Source: CBDCMJ01 sp965218875
GTDB taxonomy: Bacteria > Chloroflexota > Dehalococcoidia > Lucifugimonadales > UBA3495
Direction: 5' to 3'
Assembly: GCA_965218875.1 (NCBI GenBank)
Contig: OZ244707.1
Coordinates: 1,054,001-1,118,000, forward strand
Length of the DNA: 64,000 nucleotides
Part shown: positions 41,469 through 48,965 of the stretch, piece after piece
Numbering within the stretch: the stretch's first letter is position 1
How the letters are laid out: each line of letters starts with the position of its first letter
Program-made: the position numbers and the translations under genes
Notes under the pieces: model-generated
What the model was told of the DNA's origin: nothing
The model's database searches: none
What the model saw: the letters and a program-made list of their open reading frames with translations, nothing else

Positions 41469-42983
41469 TCAGCGGCCATTTTCGGCCAGCAGGCAAGCTA
41501 GCCGGGCCAGGGTGCGGGCCGCCACCCCGGTGGCGCCCTTGACCTGGTAACCCCTGGTCTTGTCCGCCGTGTAGGTCCCGGCGATATCCAGGTGGACCCA
41601 GGGATTGCCACCCACGAACTCGGACAACAGCAGCGCGGCGCTGATGGAGCCGGCCTGCCGGCCTCCGGAGTTCTTCATATCTGCCACGTCGCTCTTGATC
41701 AGGTCCTTGTACTCGTCGAACATGGGGAGTTGCCAGAACTTCTCCCCGGTGTCCCCGCCCGCGGCCATGACCTGGTCCACCAGCCTCTGGTCGTTGCCCA
41801 TCACCCCGGTGCACTCCTTGCCCAGAGTGGTGACCATGGCCCCGGTCAGGGTGGCGACGTCCACCAGGCGGCTAAGTCCCTGGCCGCAGGCGTAGGAAAG
41901 GGCGTCGGCCAGGACCAACCGGCCCTCGGCGTCGGTGTTGATCACCTCGATGCTCTTGCCGTTCATGGCCCGCACCACGTCGCCGGGCCGCTGGGCGGAG
42001 CCGCCCGGCATATTCTCAGTGGCGGCGACGATGCCGGAGACGTTGATCTTCGGCCTGGTCCGTCCGATGATTTGCATGGCGGCGATGACTGCGGCCCCGC
42101 CGGCCATATCACCTTTCATCGCCTCCATGCCGGCGGCCTGCTTTAGGGAAATCCCCCCGGTGTCGAAGGTAATTCCCTTGCCCACCAGCCCCAGATTGTT
42201 GGCCGGGTCCTCCGGGTCTCCTTCGTAGCGCATCACGATCAGCTTGGGTGGTTGGTCGCTGCCCTGGGCCACACCCAGCAGCGCCCCCATGCCCAACTCC
42301 CGCATTTGCGACGTTTCCAAGACGTCCACCCCCAGCTCTTCGGACCGGGCGACCCCCTGCGCAATCTCCGCCATGCGGGTGGGCGTCATCACGTTGGCCG
42401 GCTCATTGACCATGTTCCTGGCCAGGGCCACCGCCTGGGACGTTATCCTACCCTGGGCCACGCCGGACTCTATGGCCCGGGCCCGGGCCGGGTCTTGCTC
42501 CATAATCGTTAGTTCTTCCATCTCGTTGGGCTCGCGGTCGCCGTTGGTCAAGTAGGAACGGAACCGGTACAGGCCCAATAGGCTGCCCTCGGCTATGGCC
42601 TGGCCGGCGGCGGCGGGCTCGAGTCCACCGATGCCCGCGCCGTGGGCTATGGTGACCGCCCGCTTGATGCCCTTCTCCCGCAGGTAGCGCACCACGCCGG
42701 CGGACACCTGGCGCACCCCCTGGCTATCGAATTTCTCGCCAGGCCCCAAGCCAACCACCAGGACACGGGACGGAGGGATCTTGCCCAAGGTGTGGACCAT
42801 GGCTATCTCCCCCAGCTTACCCGTGATCTCCCCCTCGTCGATGAGGCGGCTGATAGCGTGGTCCAGGGCCCTATCCACCGCGCCGGTGGCGCCGCCGGGC
42901 TGGGTCACTCCCTTGAACAGATTGACCACCAGGGCCGGGGTGTCTGCCGAGGTAATATCGCCGGTGCTGACTGTAACCTGCAT
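41469..42983 (-). CDS. pepA: Leucyl aminopeptidase (M17, cytosol aminopeptidase)
   Basis: A 504-residue protein from ATG 42983. The C-terminal catalytic domain has all M17 signatures: LVGKGITFDTGGISLKQAAGMEAMKGDMAGGAAV (metal Lys and Asp residues), the family signature NTDAEGRLVLADAL near residue 348 (metal Asp/Glu, catalytic Arg) and WVHLDIAGT. The N-terminal regulatory domain reads VTVSTGDITSADTPALVVNLFKG. It removes N-terminal residues from peptides in the cytoplasm as a hexamer with two metal ions per subunit. It is co-directional with, and 34 bases downstream of, the P-loop kinase gene. Confidence 0.95.
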   Translation of the reverse strand: MQVTVSTGDITSADTPALVVNLFKGVTQPGGATGAVDRALDHAISRLIDEGEITGKLGEIAMVHTLGKIPPSRVLVVGLGPGEKFDSQGVRQVSAGVVRYLREKGIKRAVTIAHGAGIGGLEPAAAGQAIAEGSLLGLYRFRSYLTNGDREPNEMEELTIMEQDPARARAIESGVAQGRITSQAVALARNMVNEPANVMTPTRMAEIAQGVARSEELGVDVLETSQMRELGMGALLGVAQGSDQPPKLIVMRYEGDPEDPANNLGLVGKGITFDTGGISLKQAAGMEAMKGDMAGGAAVIAAMQIIGRTRPKINVSGIVAATENMPGGSAQRPGDVVRAMNGKSIEVINTDAEGRLVLADALSYACGQGLSRLVDVATLTGAMVTTLGKECTGVMGNDQRLVDQVMAAGGDTGEKFWQLPMFDEYKDLIKSDVADMKNSGGRQAGSISAALLLSEFVGGNPWVHLDIAGTYTADKTRGYQVKGATGVAARTLARLACLLAENGR

Positions 42984-43017
42984 AACGTCCTCCGTGGTGT
43001 TGCCTGCCGGTCCTTGC

Positions 43018-43650
43018 CTAACCGCTGCCGGGCAGGCCGGTTTCCGGGACGCGGTCCGCCGGACCCGGCGCGGCCAACCGGGCGACGTGCCTGACTACGT
43101 GGGAGATATCGGCCGAGGAGTCTACCGTAAGGTGCCGGCGCTGTATCTGCTCCTCGCCGCGGGCCAGCCGGCAATAGACCAGCCAATGGGCGTCCGAGTT
43201 GTCCTCGGGATGCAACCCCAGCGCCCGCTCCTCCAGGCGGCGCCGCACCACGGCGCGGGGAGCGGTGAATCTCAGCAGCGTCAACGGGACGGACAGCCGC
43301 TCGCAAACGAAGTATAAGGGCTGCCGGAAGGACTCGGTGAGATTCGTAGCGTCGAAAAGCACCCGGCAGCCGCGCGCCAGGTAGTCCTCGATGAGCAGGT
43401 GGCACGCGCGGAAAACCCGGGAGTGCTCCCCTCGAGTGTACTTGGGGCGGGCCACCAGGAGCTTGCGCACCCGGTCGCTTTCCAGCACCAGGAAGGACAC
43501 TAGCTTGGTGAGTTCCCGGGCGAAGTGGGACTTGCCGGTGCCCGGCAAGCCGCTCAGGACCACCAGCATGGGTCCGCCCCGGGGGTTTGCGCCAAGGTTG
43601 TCCTCGTCGGCCCGCAGGGCCTCGCGCAGGAAAGCAGCGTCACGCAACAC
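43018..43650 (-). CDS. P-loop kinase/ATPase (zeta-toxin/T4 kinase-like AAA_33)
   Basis: A frame of 210 residues from GTG 43650; the ATG at 43569 (MLVVLSGLPGTGKSHFARELTK) would give 183 residues and starts directly at the domain. Walker A is GLPGTGKS; then VLESDRVRKLL (Asp-Arg base site), CRVLFDATNLTESFRQPLYFVCERLSVPLTLLRFTAP with the Walker B-like DAT, and RRRLEERALGLHPEDNSDAHW (lid arginines). This is the small phosphotransferase pattern seen in AAA_33 proteins, which phosphorylate small molecules or nucleic acid ends. No substrate can be named. It precedes pepA on the same strand. Confidence 0.8.
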   Translation of the reverse strand: MLRDAAFLREALRADEDNLGANPRGGPMLVVLSGLPGTGKSHFARELTKLVSFLVLESDRVRKLLVARPKYTRGEHSRVFRACHLLIEDYLARGCRVLFDATNLTESFRQPLYFVCERLSVPLTLLRFTAPRAVVRRRLEERALGLHPEDNSDAHWLVYCRLARGEEQIQRRHLTVDSSADISHVVRHVARLAAPGPADRVPETGLPGSG

Positions 43651-43788
43651 CCGCTCCGCTCCGGCAGGCGGGGCGGGGCGGGCACGCCGGTGGACCGTTC
43701 TTCGTTGACCGCCGCTTCGTCGTCAGCCCAATTAGGCCCAGCGGCCGGGGCGGGTGAAGTCACGGGAGCAGACCTTGGCGGCGGGAAA

Positions 43789-44697
43789 TCACGCCAGCCC
43801 TGGCGACGACCCGGCGTCGGCGTCCCCATAAAACGCTACACCCAGCAGCCCCGGGCCGGTGTGAAGCCCCATCACCGGGGTGAACTGGCTGACAAATACC
43901 TCCCGGCAGTCGAACTCCGACTGGATCCGGCTGGACAGAGCCCGGGCGTCCTGCTTGGCGTCGGCTTCCATCACGTTGACCAACACGGGCATAGAGCCAA
44001 CCCGGCGATGCATGACGGCCAGCAGCCGGTCCGTGGCCTTGGCCCGATTTCTGGGTCTCTCCAGCATCCGAGCCTCGCCCAGGCGCAGCTCGGTCAGGGG
44101 TTTGATGCTCAGCAGGGAGGCGGCCCAGGCTTCGAACTGGCGGATGCGGCCGCTGCGTTTCAGGTACCACAGGGTATCCAGAAACGCCAGCAGGTTTACC
44201 CTAGGCGCCAGCTTCTCCACACCGGCCGTCACCTGATCGAGGCTGTGGCCCATGGATGCCCAGCGGGCGGCCGCCAGCGCGATCAGCCCCGAAGCTCCTG
44301 CCGCCGCCCGGCTATCGACAACCTTGACCTTGGGGGAGCCGTCCCCGTGGGACAGCTTGCCACCGGCCATGTCCACCGCGGCGCAGGCGGAGCGGTAGGT
44401 GGCGCTGAACTGGGCGGAGAGGGTTAGGCAGAGGACGTTGGAGGCGCGGCGGCCGGCCTCGGCGAAGGCTTCCAGGAACTCCCGGGGTTGCGGGGCGGCG
44501 GTGGTAAACTTGGACGTGGGTTCCTGGCTGAGCAGGCGATAGAACTCGTCCGGGCTAATGTCCACTCCGTCGCGGAGGGAGCGCTGGTCTATTATCAGCT
44601 CGTGGGGAACAACCGTGATATTCCATTGGCGCAGCAACTCAATGGGCAGACAACTGCTGCTATCCACCACTACCGCAACGTCGGGTTGCTGAACCAA
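43789..44697 (-). CDS. DegV family protein (fatty-acid binding)
   Basis: A 302-residue protein. The start is TTG 44695-44697 with a weak GAGG before it, overlapping the preceding HAAS gene by 28 bases. DegV blocks are clear: VAVVVDSSSCLPIELLRQWNITVVPHELIIDQRSLRDGVDISPDEFYRLL, TTAAPQPREFLEAFAEA, LCLTLSAQFSATYRSACAA, VDSRAAAGASGLIALAAA and VNLLAFLDTLWYLKRSGRIRQFEAWAASLLSIKPLTEL. Members bind a fatty acid and can act with fatty-acid kinase (FakB role). No FakA-like kinase is adjacent. Overlap suggests translation coupled to the HAAS gene. Confidence 0.92.
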   Translation of the reverse strand: MVQQPDVAVVVDSSSCLPIELLRQWNITVVPHELIIDQRSLRDGVDISPDEFYRLLSQEPTSKFTTAAPQPREFLEAFAEAGRRASNVLCLTLSAQFSATYRSACAAVDMAGGKLSHGDGSPKVKVVDSRAAAGASGLIALAAARWASMGHSLDQVTAGVEKLAPRVNLLAFLDTLWYLKRSGRIRQFEAWAASLLSIKPLTELRLGEARMLERPRNRAKATDRLLAVMHRRVGSMPVLVNVMEADAKQDARALSSRIQSEFDCREVFVSQFTPVMGLHTGPGLLGVAFYGDADAGSSPGLA

Positions 44698-45686
44698 TGT
44701 GTTACAACCTCGCCACCGAGTTTGCCCTTCCCTCGCCCGGAGTTACGGTGGTTTAGTTGAGAATCGAGCACGGCGGGACTTAGCAGGAACACCAGCGACG
44801 CCACTATCATCAACATTATGGCCACGACGTTGAGGGAGACGGGCAGCGACGTGGCTGTCACCACCACCAATATTGCCGTGGTGCCGGTTAGCAGCGCGAT
44901 CCGCAGCAGGCGCGGGCCCACTTTCAGGAACGCCGCGGTGGTCACGGCCAGGGCCAGGAAGATGAACGCCCGGGAAGTGTCACTGCTTTGCATTCTCTCC
45001 GCGCTGTCGCTCCACAGGCCGCCCTGCCAGTTGAGGAAGAGGACCCAAGAGGTGAGGAAGGGGAAGGGAAGCGCGGTCAGCGAGGCCAGCAGCCAGTCCC
45101 GGCGCACCACCTTGCGCACGACCCGGAAAACAATCCACATGGAGAACGGCACGTAACCGATGAGCAGGAAGAAGAGAACGACGTTGAAGGGCAAACCACC
45201 GGTAGTGACCAGGGTCCACCCTCCGTATCCGAGGGTGATCAGCGAAAGCAACCAGGAGAGGATCGGCGCGGCCAGCGAATAGCCCATCCAGGTATAGGAC
45301 CAGTTGCTGGGGTTGCCCGCCCGCCAATTCCGCCAGGTAACCAGGGCCATGCCGATGACCAGGAGCGTTACCAGAAAGTAGTGGCTCCAAAGATGGAGGG
45401 CAAAGAGGGCCGCCAAGAGAAAGTGGGGAACGGTGGCCAGCGCCACGTCCCGCCACACCACCGGGCTGTGCACCTTGTACATGCCGCTGGCCACCGGGGC
45501 CGGGTCGCCCATCTCGTGCACGGCAAGCTGCAAGGCCGATTCCCGGTCCATCCCTTGGGACTCCAACTCCGCGGCCTTGTCTTCCAAGTGGCCCTCTAGC
45601 TCCAAGAGGATCTCCCGCTCCTCGCTGGGTTGCAGGTGAAGCTTCTGGGCCAGGGAGTGAAGGTAGCTGGCGGGATCTAGCGGCAT
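44670..45686 (-). CDS. HAAS-domain membrane protein (PadR partner)
   Basis: A 338-residue protein from ATG 45686. Residues 1-75 are a HAAS-like helical domain: LHLQPSEEREILLELEGHLEDKAAELESQGMDRESALQLAVHEMGDPAPVASGMY. About eight membrane segments follow. Proteins of this layout are usually encoded directly after a PadR regulator, as here (24 bases), and are thought to sense or modulate membrane processes; the mechanism is not established. The C-terminal tail is basic (LNHRNSGRGKGK). It overlaps the DegV gene. Confidence 0.82.
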   Translation of the reverse strand: MPLDPASYLHSLAQKLHLQPSEEREILLELEGHLEDKAAELESQGMDRESALQLAVHEMGDPAPVASGMYKVHSPVVWRDVALATVPHFLLAALFALHLWSHYFLVTLLVIGMALVTWRNWRAGNPSNWSYTWMGYSLAAPILSWLLSLITLGYGGWTLVTTGGLPFNVVLFFLLIGYVPFSMWIVFRVVRKVVRRDWLLASLTALPFPFLTSWVLFLNWQGGLWSDSAERMQSSDTSRAFIFLALAVTTAAFLKVGPRLLRIALLTGTTAILVVVTATSLPVSLNVVAIMLMIVASLVFLLSPAVLDSQLNHRNSGRGKGKLGGEVVTHWFSNPTLR

Positions 45687-45710
45687 GGATTGCTTCGCAG
45701 TCCCTCGGCT

Positions 45711-46034
45711 CTAAGAGGACATGATGGCGTTCATCGCCTGAGCAAACTGCCGCCACTCTTTGGTGCGGTCTTCCAGGGCCTGGTGGCCCTTGGCGGTAAT
45801 CCGGTAGTAACGGCGGCGCAGGCCGTTGGGAGCGTCCTGCCAATTGCCCTCCACCAAGTGGGCCTTGGCCAAGCGATGCAAGGCGGGATACAGGGTCCCT
45901 TCCTTGAAGGCAAAGTAACCGCTGCTTCGCTGCTCCACCTCTTTCACTATCTGATAGCCGTACATCGGCTCCAACTCCAGCAAAGCCAGGAGCAGGGTGT
46001 CGGTGTTGCCCTTGAGCATCTCTTGTTGGTTCAT
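45711..46034 (-). CDS. PadR-family transcriptional regulator
   Basis: A 107-residue winged-helix protein from ATG 46034. PadR pattern: LKGNTDTLLLALLELEPMYGYQIVKEVEQRSSGYFAFKEGTLYPALHRLAKAHLVEGNWQDAPNGLRRRYYRITAKGHQALEDRTKEWRQF. GTLYPALHRL is the recognition-helix signature and RRYYRITAKG the wing. Short PadR members such as this form dimers through the last helix and usually repress their own operon. It is the first gene of the PadR-HAAS-DegV operon and has a near-consensus promoter 35 bases upstream. The inducer is unknown. Confidence 0.93.
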   Translation of the reverse strand: MNQQEMLKGNTDTLLLALLELEPMYGYQIVKEVEQRSSGYFAFKEGTLYPALHRLAKAHLVEGNWQDAPNGLRRRYYRITAKGHQALEDRTKEWRQFAQAMNAIMSS

Positions 46035-46068
46035 GGGCCGCTATTCGCATCCACCGGATCGTAGCGTA

Positions 46069-46097
46069 ATTCTATGCGCGGATTCCGGACAGGTCAA
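46069..46097 (-). promoter_or_regulatory. Sigma-70 type promoter of the PadR operon
   Basis: On the minus strand TTGACC (46092-46097), a 17-base spacer and TAGAAT (46069-46074). Transcription would start near 46062, giving a leader of under 30 bases to the padR-like ATG. Confidence 0.7.
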
Positions 46098-46376
46098 GGC
46101 GACGAACCCCCGGGCGGCGAGTATCGGGGAGAACCGACTGTCGGCGTGAGGGAAGGCCAGGGTTTTTTATTTCAGGGCCACTGTGAGCCATTCTGAGCCA
46201 TGGGCCTGGGTGGCGGCTGATAGACGTGGCAAGGCGCTAATTGCTGCCTATTAGCAGTGTAGGGAGTGGGCACCGGAGGGGGCAAGGGGGAAGTGTCGTG
46301 AGTCGAGGAGGACCCAACTCTGAACAGTTACATCCCCGGGCCGGGCGCACGATTTCCTCCAAGTCATTGGCGCGTA
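46098..46376. other. Gap between PadR promoter and yggT
   Basis: Contains a short T run (TTTTTTATTT at about 46160-46169) and a 7-base direct repeat GAGCCAT twice near 46188-46202. No gene, strong hairpin or repeat family member is recognised. Confidence 0.4.
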
Positions 46377-46640
46377 TCATAGCTCGCGGGCCACAACGTA
46401 CTGGATTATCCACAGGACAATCAGGGCCACCATGGGGCTGAGGTCGAACATGCCGAAGTTGGGCAGCACCCGCCTCAGGGGGCCCAGAATTGGCTCGGTG
46501 ATCTGGTCCACCGCCCTGGCGATGGTCACCAACATTGGGTGGGGGCGCTCACCGGCCAGGGGAACTATCCAGGACAGCACCACCCGGGCAAAAATCGCCA
46601 CGGTTAGGGCCCAGATAATTGCATCGATGATTTCCGCCAC
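46377..46640 (-). CDS. YggT family membrane protein
   Basis: An 87-residue protein with two membrane segments; the start is GTG 46638-46640. It follows the YggT pattern: AIIWALTVAIFARVVLSWIVPLAGERPHPMLVTIARAVDQITEPILGPLRRVLPNFGMFDLSPMVALIVLWII. TEPILGPLRRVLP with FDLSPMVA is diagnostic. YggT-type proteins are linked to osmotic tolerance, cell-division or membrane-protein organisation and typically sit next to proC, as here (six bases). Exact role unproven. Confidence 0.92.
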   Translation of the reverse strand: MAEIIDAIIWALTVAIFARVVLSWIVPLAGERPHPMLVTIARAVDQITEPILGPLRRVLPNFGMFDLSPMVALIVLWIIQYVVAREL

Positions 46641-46646
46641 AAGTCC

Positions 46647-47450
46647 CTACCGGCGGCCCAGCTCGATGGACTTCAGGTAGGCGGCGTTCACGGCGTCGAC
46701 GAAAGCCCCGGGCACGCCGGCCCGCTCCAACACCTGCAGGCCCTCGGCGGTGGTCCCTCCCGGGGAAACGACCATCGCCTTCAACTCTGCCGGGTGCTTG
46801 CCGCTCTCCATCACCAGCTTGGCGCTGCCGTAGACCGTTTGCACGGCGGCAATGCGCGCCACCTCCCGCGGGAGGCCCACGTGCACCCCGGCGTCGATGA
46901 GCGCCTCTATGATCAAGAAGGCGTAGGCCGGGCCGCTCCCGCTCAAGGCGGTGGCCATATCCAGATATTTTTCCTCGGCCACGTATATCTGACGGCCCAC
47001 CGTGTCCAGTATTGACTGGGCCGCGCCGCGAGCGTGTTGGTCAACCTCCTCGGAGCAGGTCCAAACACTCATTCCCTCGCCTATTTGCGCCGGGGTGTTG
47101 GGCATGACGCGTATGATGGCCCCGTGGCGAAGACCCCGGGACAGGGTGTCCATGGTCGCTCCGGCCACAATAGACATGACCGGCTGACCGGGCTCCAGCC
47201 GCCCCCCAAGCTGGCCAAACAGCTGGGGAAGGTCCTGTGGTTTGATGGCCACCAACACCAACTGGGCGCCTTCGACGGCGACGGCATTGTCGGCGTCGGG
47301 CGACACGCCGTAGTGCTGGGACAGGTGGGCGCGACGGGCGGCCACCGGCTCCCCCACTCGGACCTCCTCCGGGGCAGCCAAACCCGCGTCCAACACACCC
47401 TTCAGGATGGCCTCGGCCATGGTGCCCCCGCCAATGAACGCCAGCCGCAT
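46647..47450 (-). CDS. proC: Pyrroline-5-carboxylate reductase
   Basis: A 267-residue enzyme for the last step of proline synthesis, reducing pyrroline-5-carboxylate with NAD(P)H. ATG 47450 (MRLAFIGGGTMAEAILKGVL) starts at the Rossmann strand; the open frame upstream is not homologous. Blocks: LVLVAIKPQDLPQLFGQL, IIRVMPNTPAQIGEGMSVW, and the signature GSGPAYAFLIIEALIDAGVHVGLPREVARIAAVQTVYGSAKLV, then VVSPGGTTAEGLQVLE. It precedes yggT on the same strand with a six-base gap, a common pairing. Confidence 0.96.
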   Translation of the reverse strand: MRLAFIGGGTMAEAILKGVLDAGLAAPEEVRVGEPVAARRAHLSQHYGVSPDADNAVAVEGAQLVLVAIKPQDLPQLFGQLGGRLEPGQPVMSIVAGATMDTLSRGLRHGAIIRVMPNTPAQIGEGMSVWTCSEEVDQHARGAAQSILDTVGRQIYVAEEKYLDMATALSGSGPAYAFLIIEALIDAGVHVGLPREVARIAAVQTVYGSAKLVMESGKHPAELKAMVVSPGGTTAEGLQVLERAGVPGAFVDAVNAAYLKSIELGRR

Positions 47451-47716
47451 CGCTTCAACTACTCCCGGGGCCGTTTTCCTCTCGTGCAGCCCACAGCTAG
47501 GTGAGTCCAATTATACTCCGCGGCGCTGGGGGTGGGTATCGGACCAAGGGCGGCTCCGGAGCACGGCGTGACGCAGGCCTGCTCCCAAGAGAGCGGCCCG
47601 CGGCCGCAGCGCGGGGCCAAGGTTTACTGAACCGGGAGAGACGGCGGAGTGGGTGAGCCGGCCGCGCCTACCAAGGCTAGGGTCCGGTCATCCAAGGACG
47701 CCGTCAGCGGATAGGG

Positions 47717-48733
47717 TCAGAGGCTGGAGAGCCCGTTGCCGTTGGCCAGACCCACCGCCAAACGCAGGGCTTCCCGCATGCTGACGTGGCTCGCCACGCC
47801 TTTGCCGGCGATGTCGAAAGCCGTCCCGTGGTCCACCGAGGTGCGGACGAAGGGCAGGCCAAGGTTGGCGGTAATGCTGTCCTCGAATCCGTGGACCTTC
47901 ACCGGGATGTGCCCCTGGTCGTGGTACATGGCCAGGACCGCGTCATAGCGCCCCTGGATTCCATGGTGAAATACGATGTCGGCCGGGACGGGGCCCTCCA
48001 CGTTGATGCCCCGCTCCCGGGCCTCGGCAACGGCGGGGGCTATTTCCTCGGCCTCCTCATGGCCCAGCAGGCCTCCGTCGCTGGCGTGGGGGTTGAGGGC
48101 GGCGGCAGCGATGGCGGGGCGGTGGAAGCCCCAGTTGGTGAAGCTATCGTGGGTAATCTGCAGGAACTCCAGAATCCGGTCCCTTTTCACGTAGTCGCAA
48201 GCCACCCGCAGTGAGCGATGGGTCGTAAGGTGCACCACCCGCAGGTTCTTGGCCATCAGCATGGTGGCAACGGTCTTGGCCCCCGTGAGCTCCTGGAGAA
48301 GCTCCATGTGGCCAATGGACTCATATCCGGCCAGGCTGGCCGCCTCCTTGTTGAGGGGCGCTGTGGCCAGGGCCTCCACCCCGCCGGAAAGGGCCAACCG
48401 GCCGGCCTGGGTGACCCACTCCATTGCCGCCTTGCCGCACCGGGGACTGATTTGTCCCACGGTGATGTGTTCCGGGTCCAGATTGCCAGCGTCCACGACG
48501 TCCACCACGGCGGGATCCCTGCCCGCCGTTTGGGGGTCTTCACAGAGGTTTACCCGCAAAGGGACGCCGGTCAACCCTATCGCCTGCTCCAGGGCGTGGG
48601 CGCTGCCCACCACCAGGGGACGGCAAGAGGCGTACACCCAGGGCTCAGCCAAGGCTTTGACCACGACCTCCGGTCCGATGCCGCAGGGGTCGCCCATGGT
48701 CACGGCGACGAGCGGCTTTCTGGCCTCATCCAT
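47717..48733 (-). CDS. pdxA: 4-hydroxythreonine-4-phosphate dehydrogenase
   Basis: A 338-residue protein from ATG 48733. It oxidises 4-phosphohydroxy-threonine in the DXP-dependent route to pyridoxal phosphate; some family members act on catabolic substrates instead. PdxA blocks: PLVAVTMGDPCGIGPEVVVKAL, ALATAPLNKEAASLAGYESIGHMELLQELTG (metal His), VVHLTTHRSLRVACDYV, AAALNPHASDGGLLGHEEAEEIAPA (second metal His) and YDAVLAMYHDQGHIPVKVHGF (third metal His), SVDHGTAFDIAGKG. All metal ligands are present. pdxJ is not adjacent, so a catabolic PdxA2-like role cannot be excluded. Confidence 0.93.
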   Translation of the reverse strand: MDEARKPLVAVTMGDPCGIGPEVVVKALAEPWVYASCRPLVVGSAHALEQAIGLTGVPLRVNLCEDPQTAGRDPAVVDVVDAGNLDPEHITVGQISPRCGKAAMEWVTQAGRLALSGGVEALATAPLNKEAASLAGYESIGHMELLQELTGAKTVATMLMAKNLRVVHLTTHRSLRVACDYVKRDRILEFLQITHDSFTNWGFHRPAIAAAALNPHASDGGLLGHEEAEEIAPAVAEARERGINVEGPVPADIVFHHGIQGRYDAVLAMYHDQGHIPVKVHGFEDSITANLGLPFVRTSVDHGTAFDIAGKGVASHVSMREALRLAVGLANGNGLSSL

Positions 48734-48859
48734 GGCGCGCTCCTTGTCCGTTCTCTGCGGCAGCCCGCGTTACCATGTCTGGGAAAAGACCAAGGGGCGC
48801 CGCTGCGGACGATTGTAGCACGGCGGTCCCGGCAAGACTGCCGCCGGCGCACAAGTCCC

Positions 48860-48893
48860 GCAAGAAAGAAGCCCCCGGCGTGAGCCGGGGGCT
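48860..48893 (-). terminator. Rho-independent terminator of nrdJ
   Basis: AGCCCCCGGC (48870-48879)/GCCGGGGGCT (48884-48893), a 10-base perfect stem with a four-base loop. On the minus strand it is followed directly by TTCTTTCTTG. It lies 72 bases past the nrdJ stop. Confidence 0.8.
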
Positions 48894-48965
48894 ATCGAAG
48901 GAGGGTAGACCCGTGGCTGAACAACTTACACCGCCACACGCCACGCGCTCCCCGCACACCCCACG

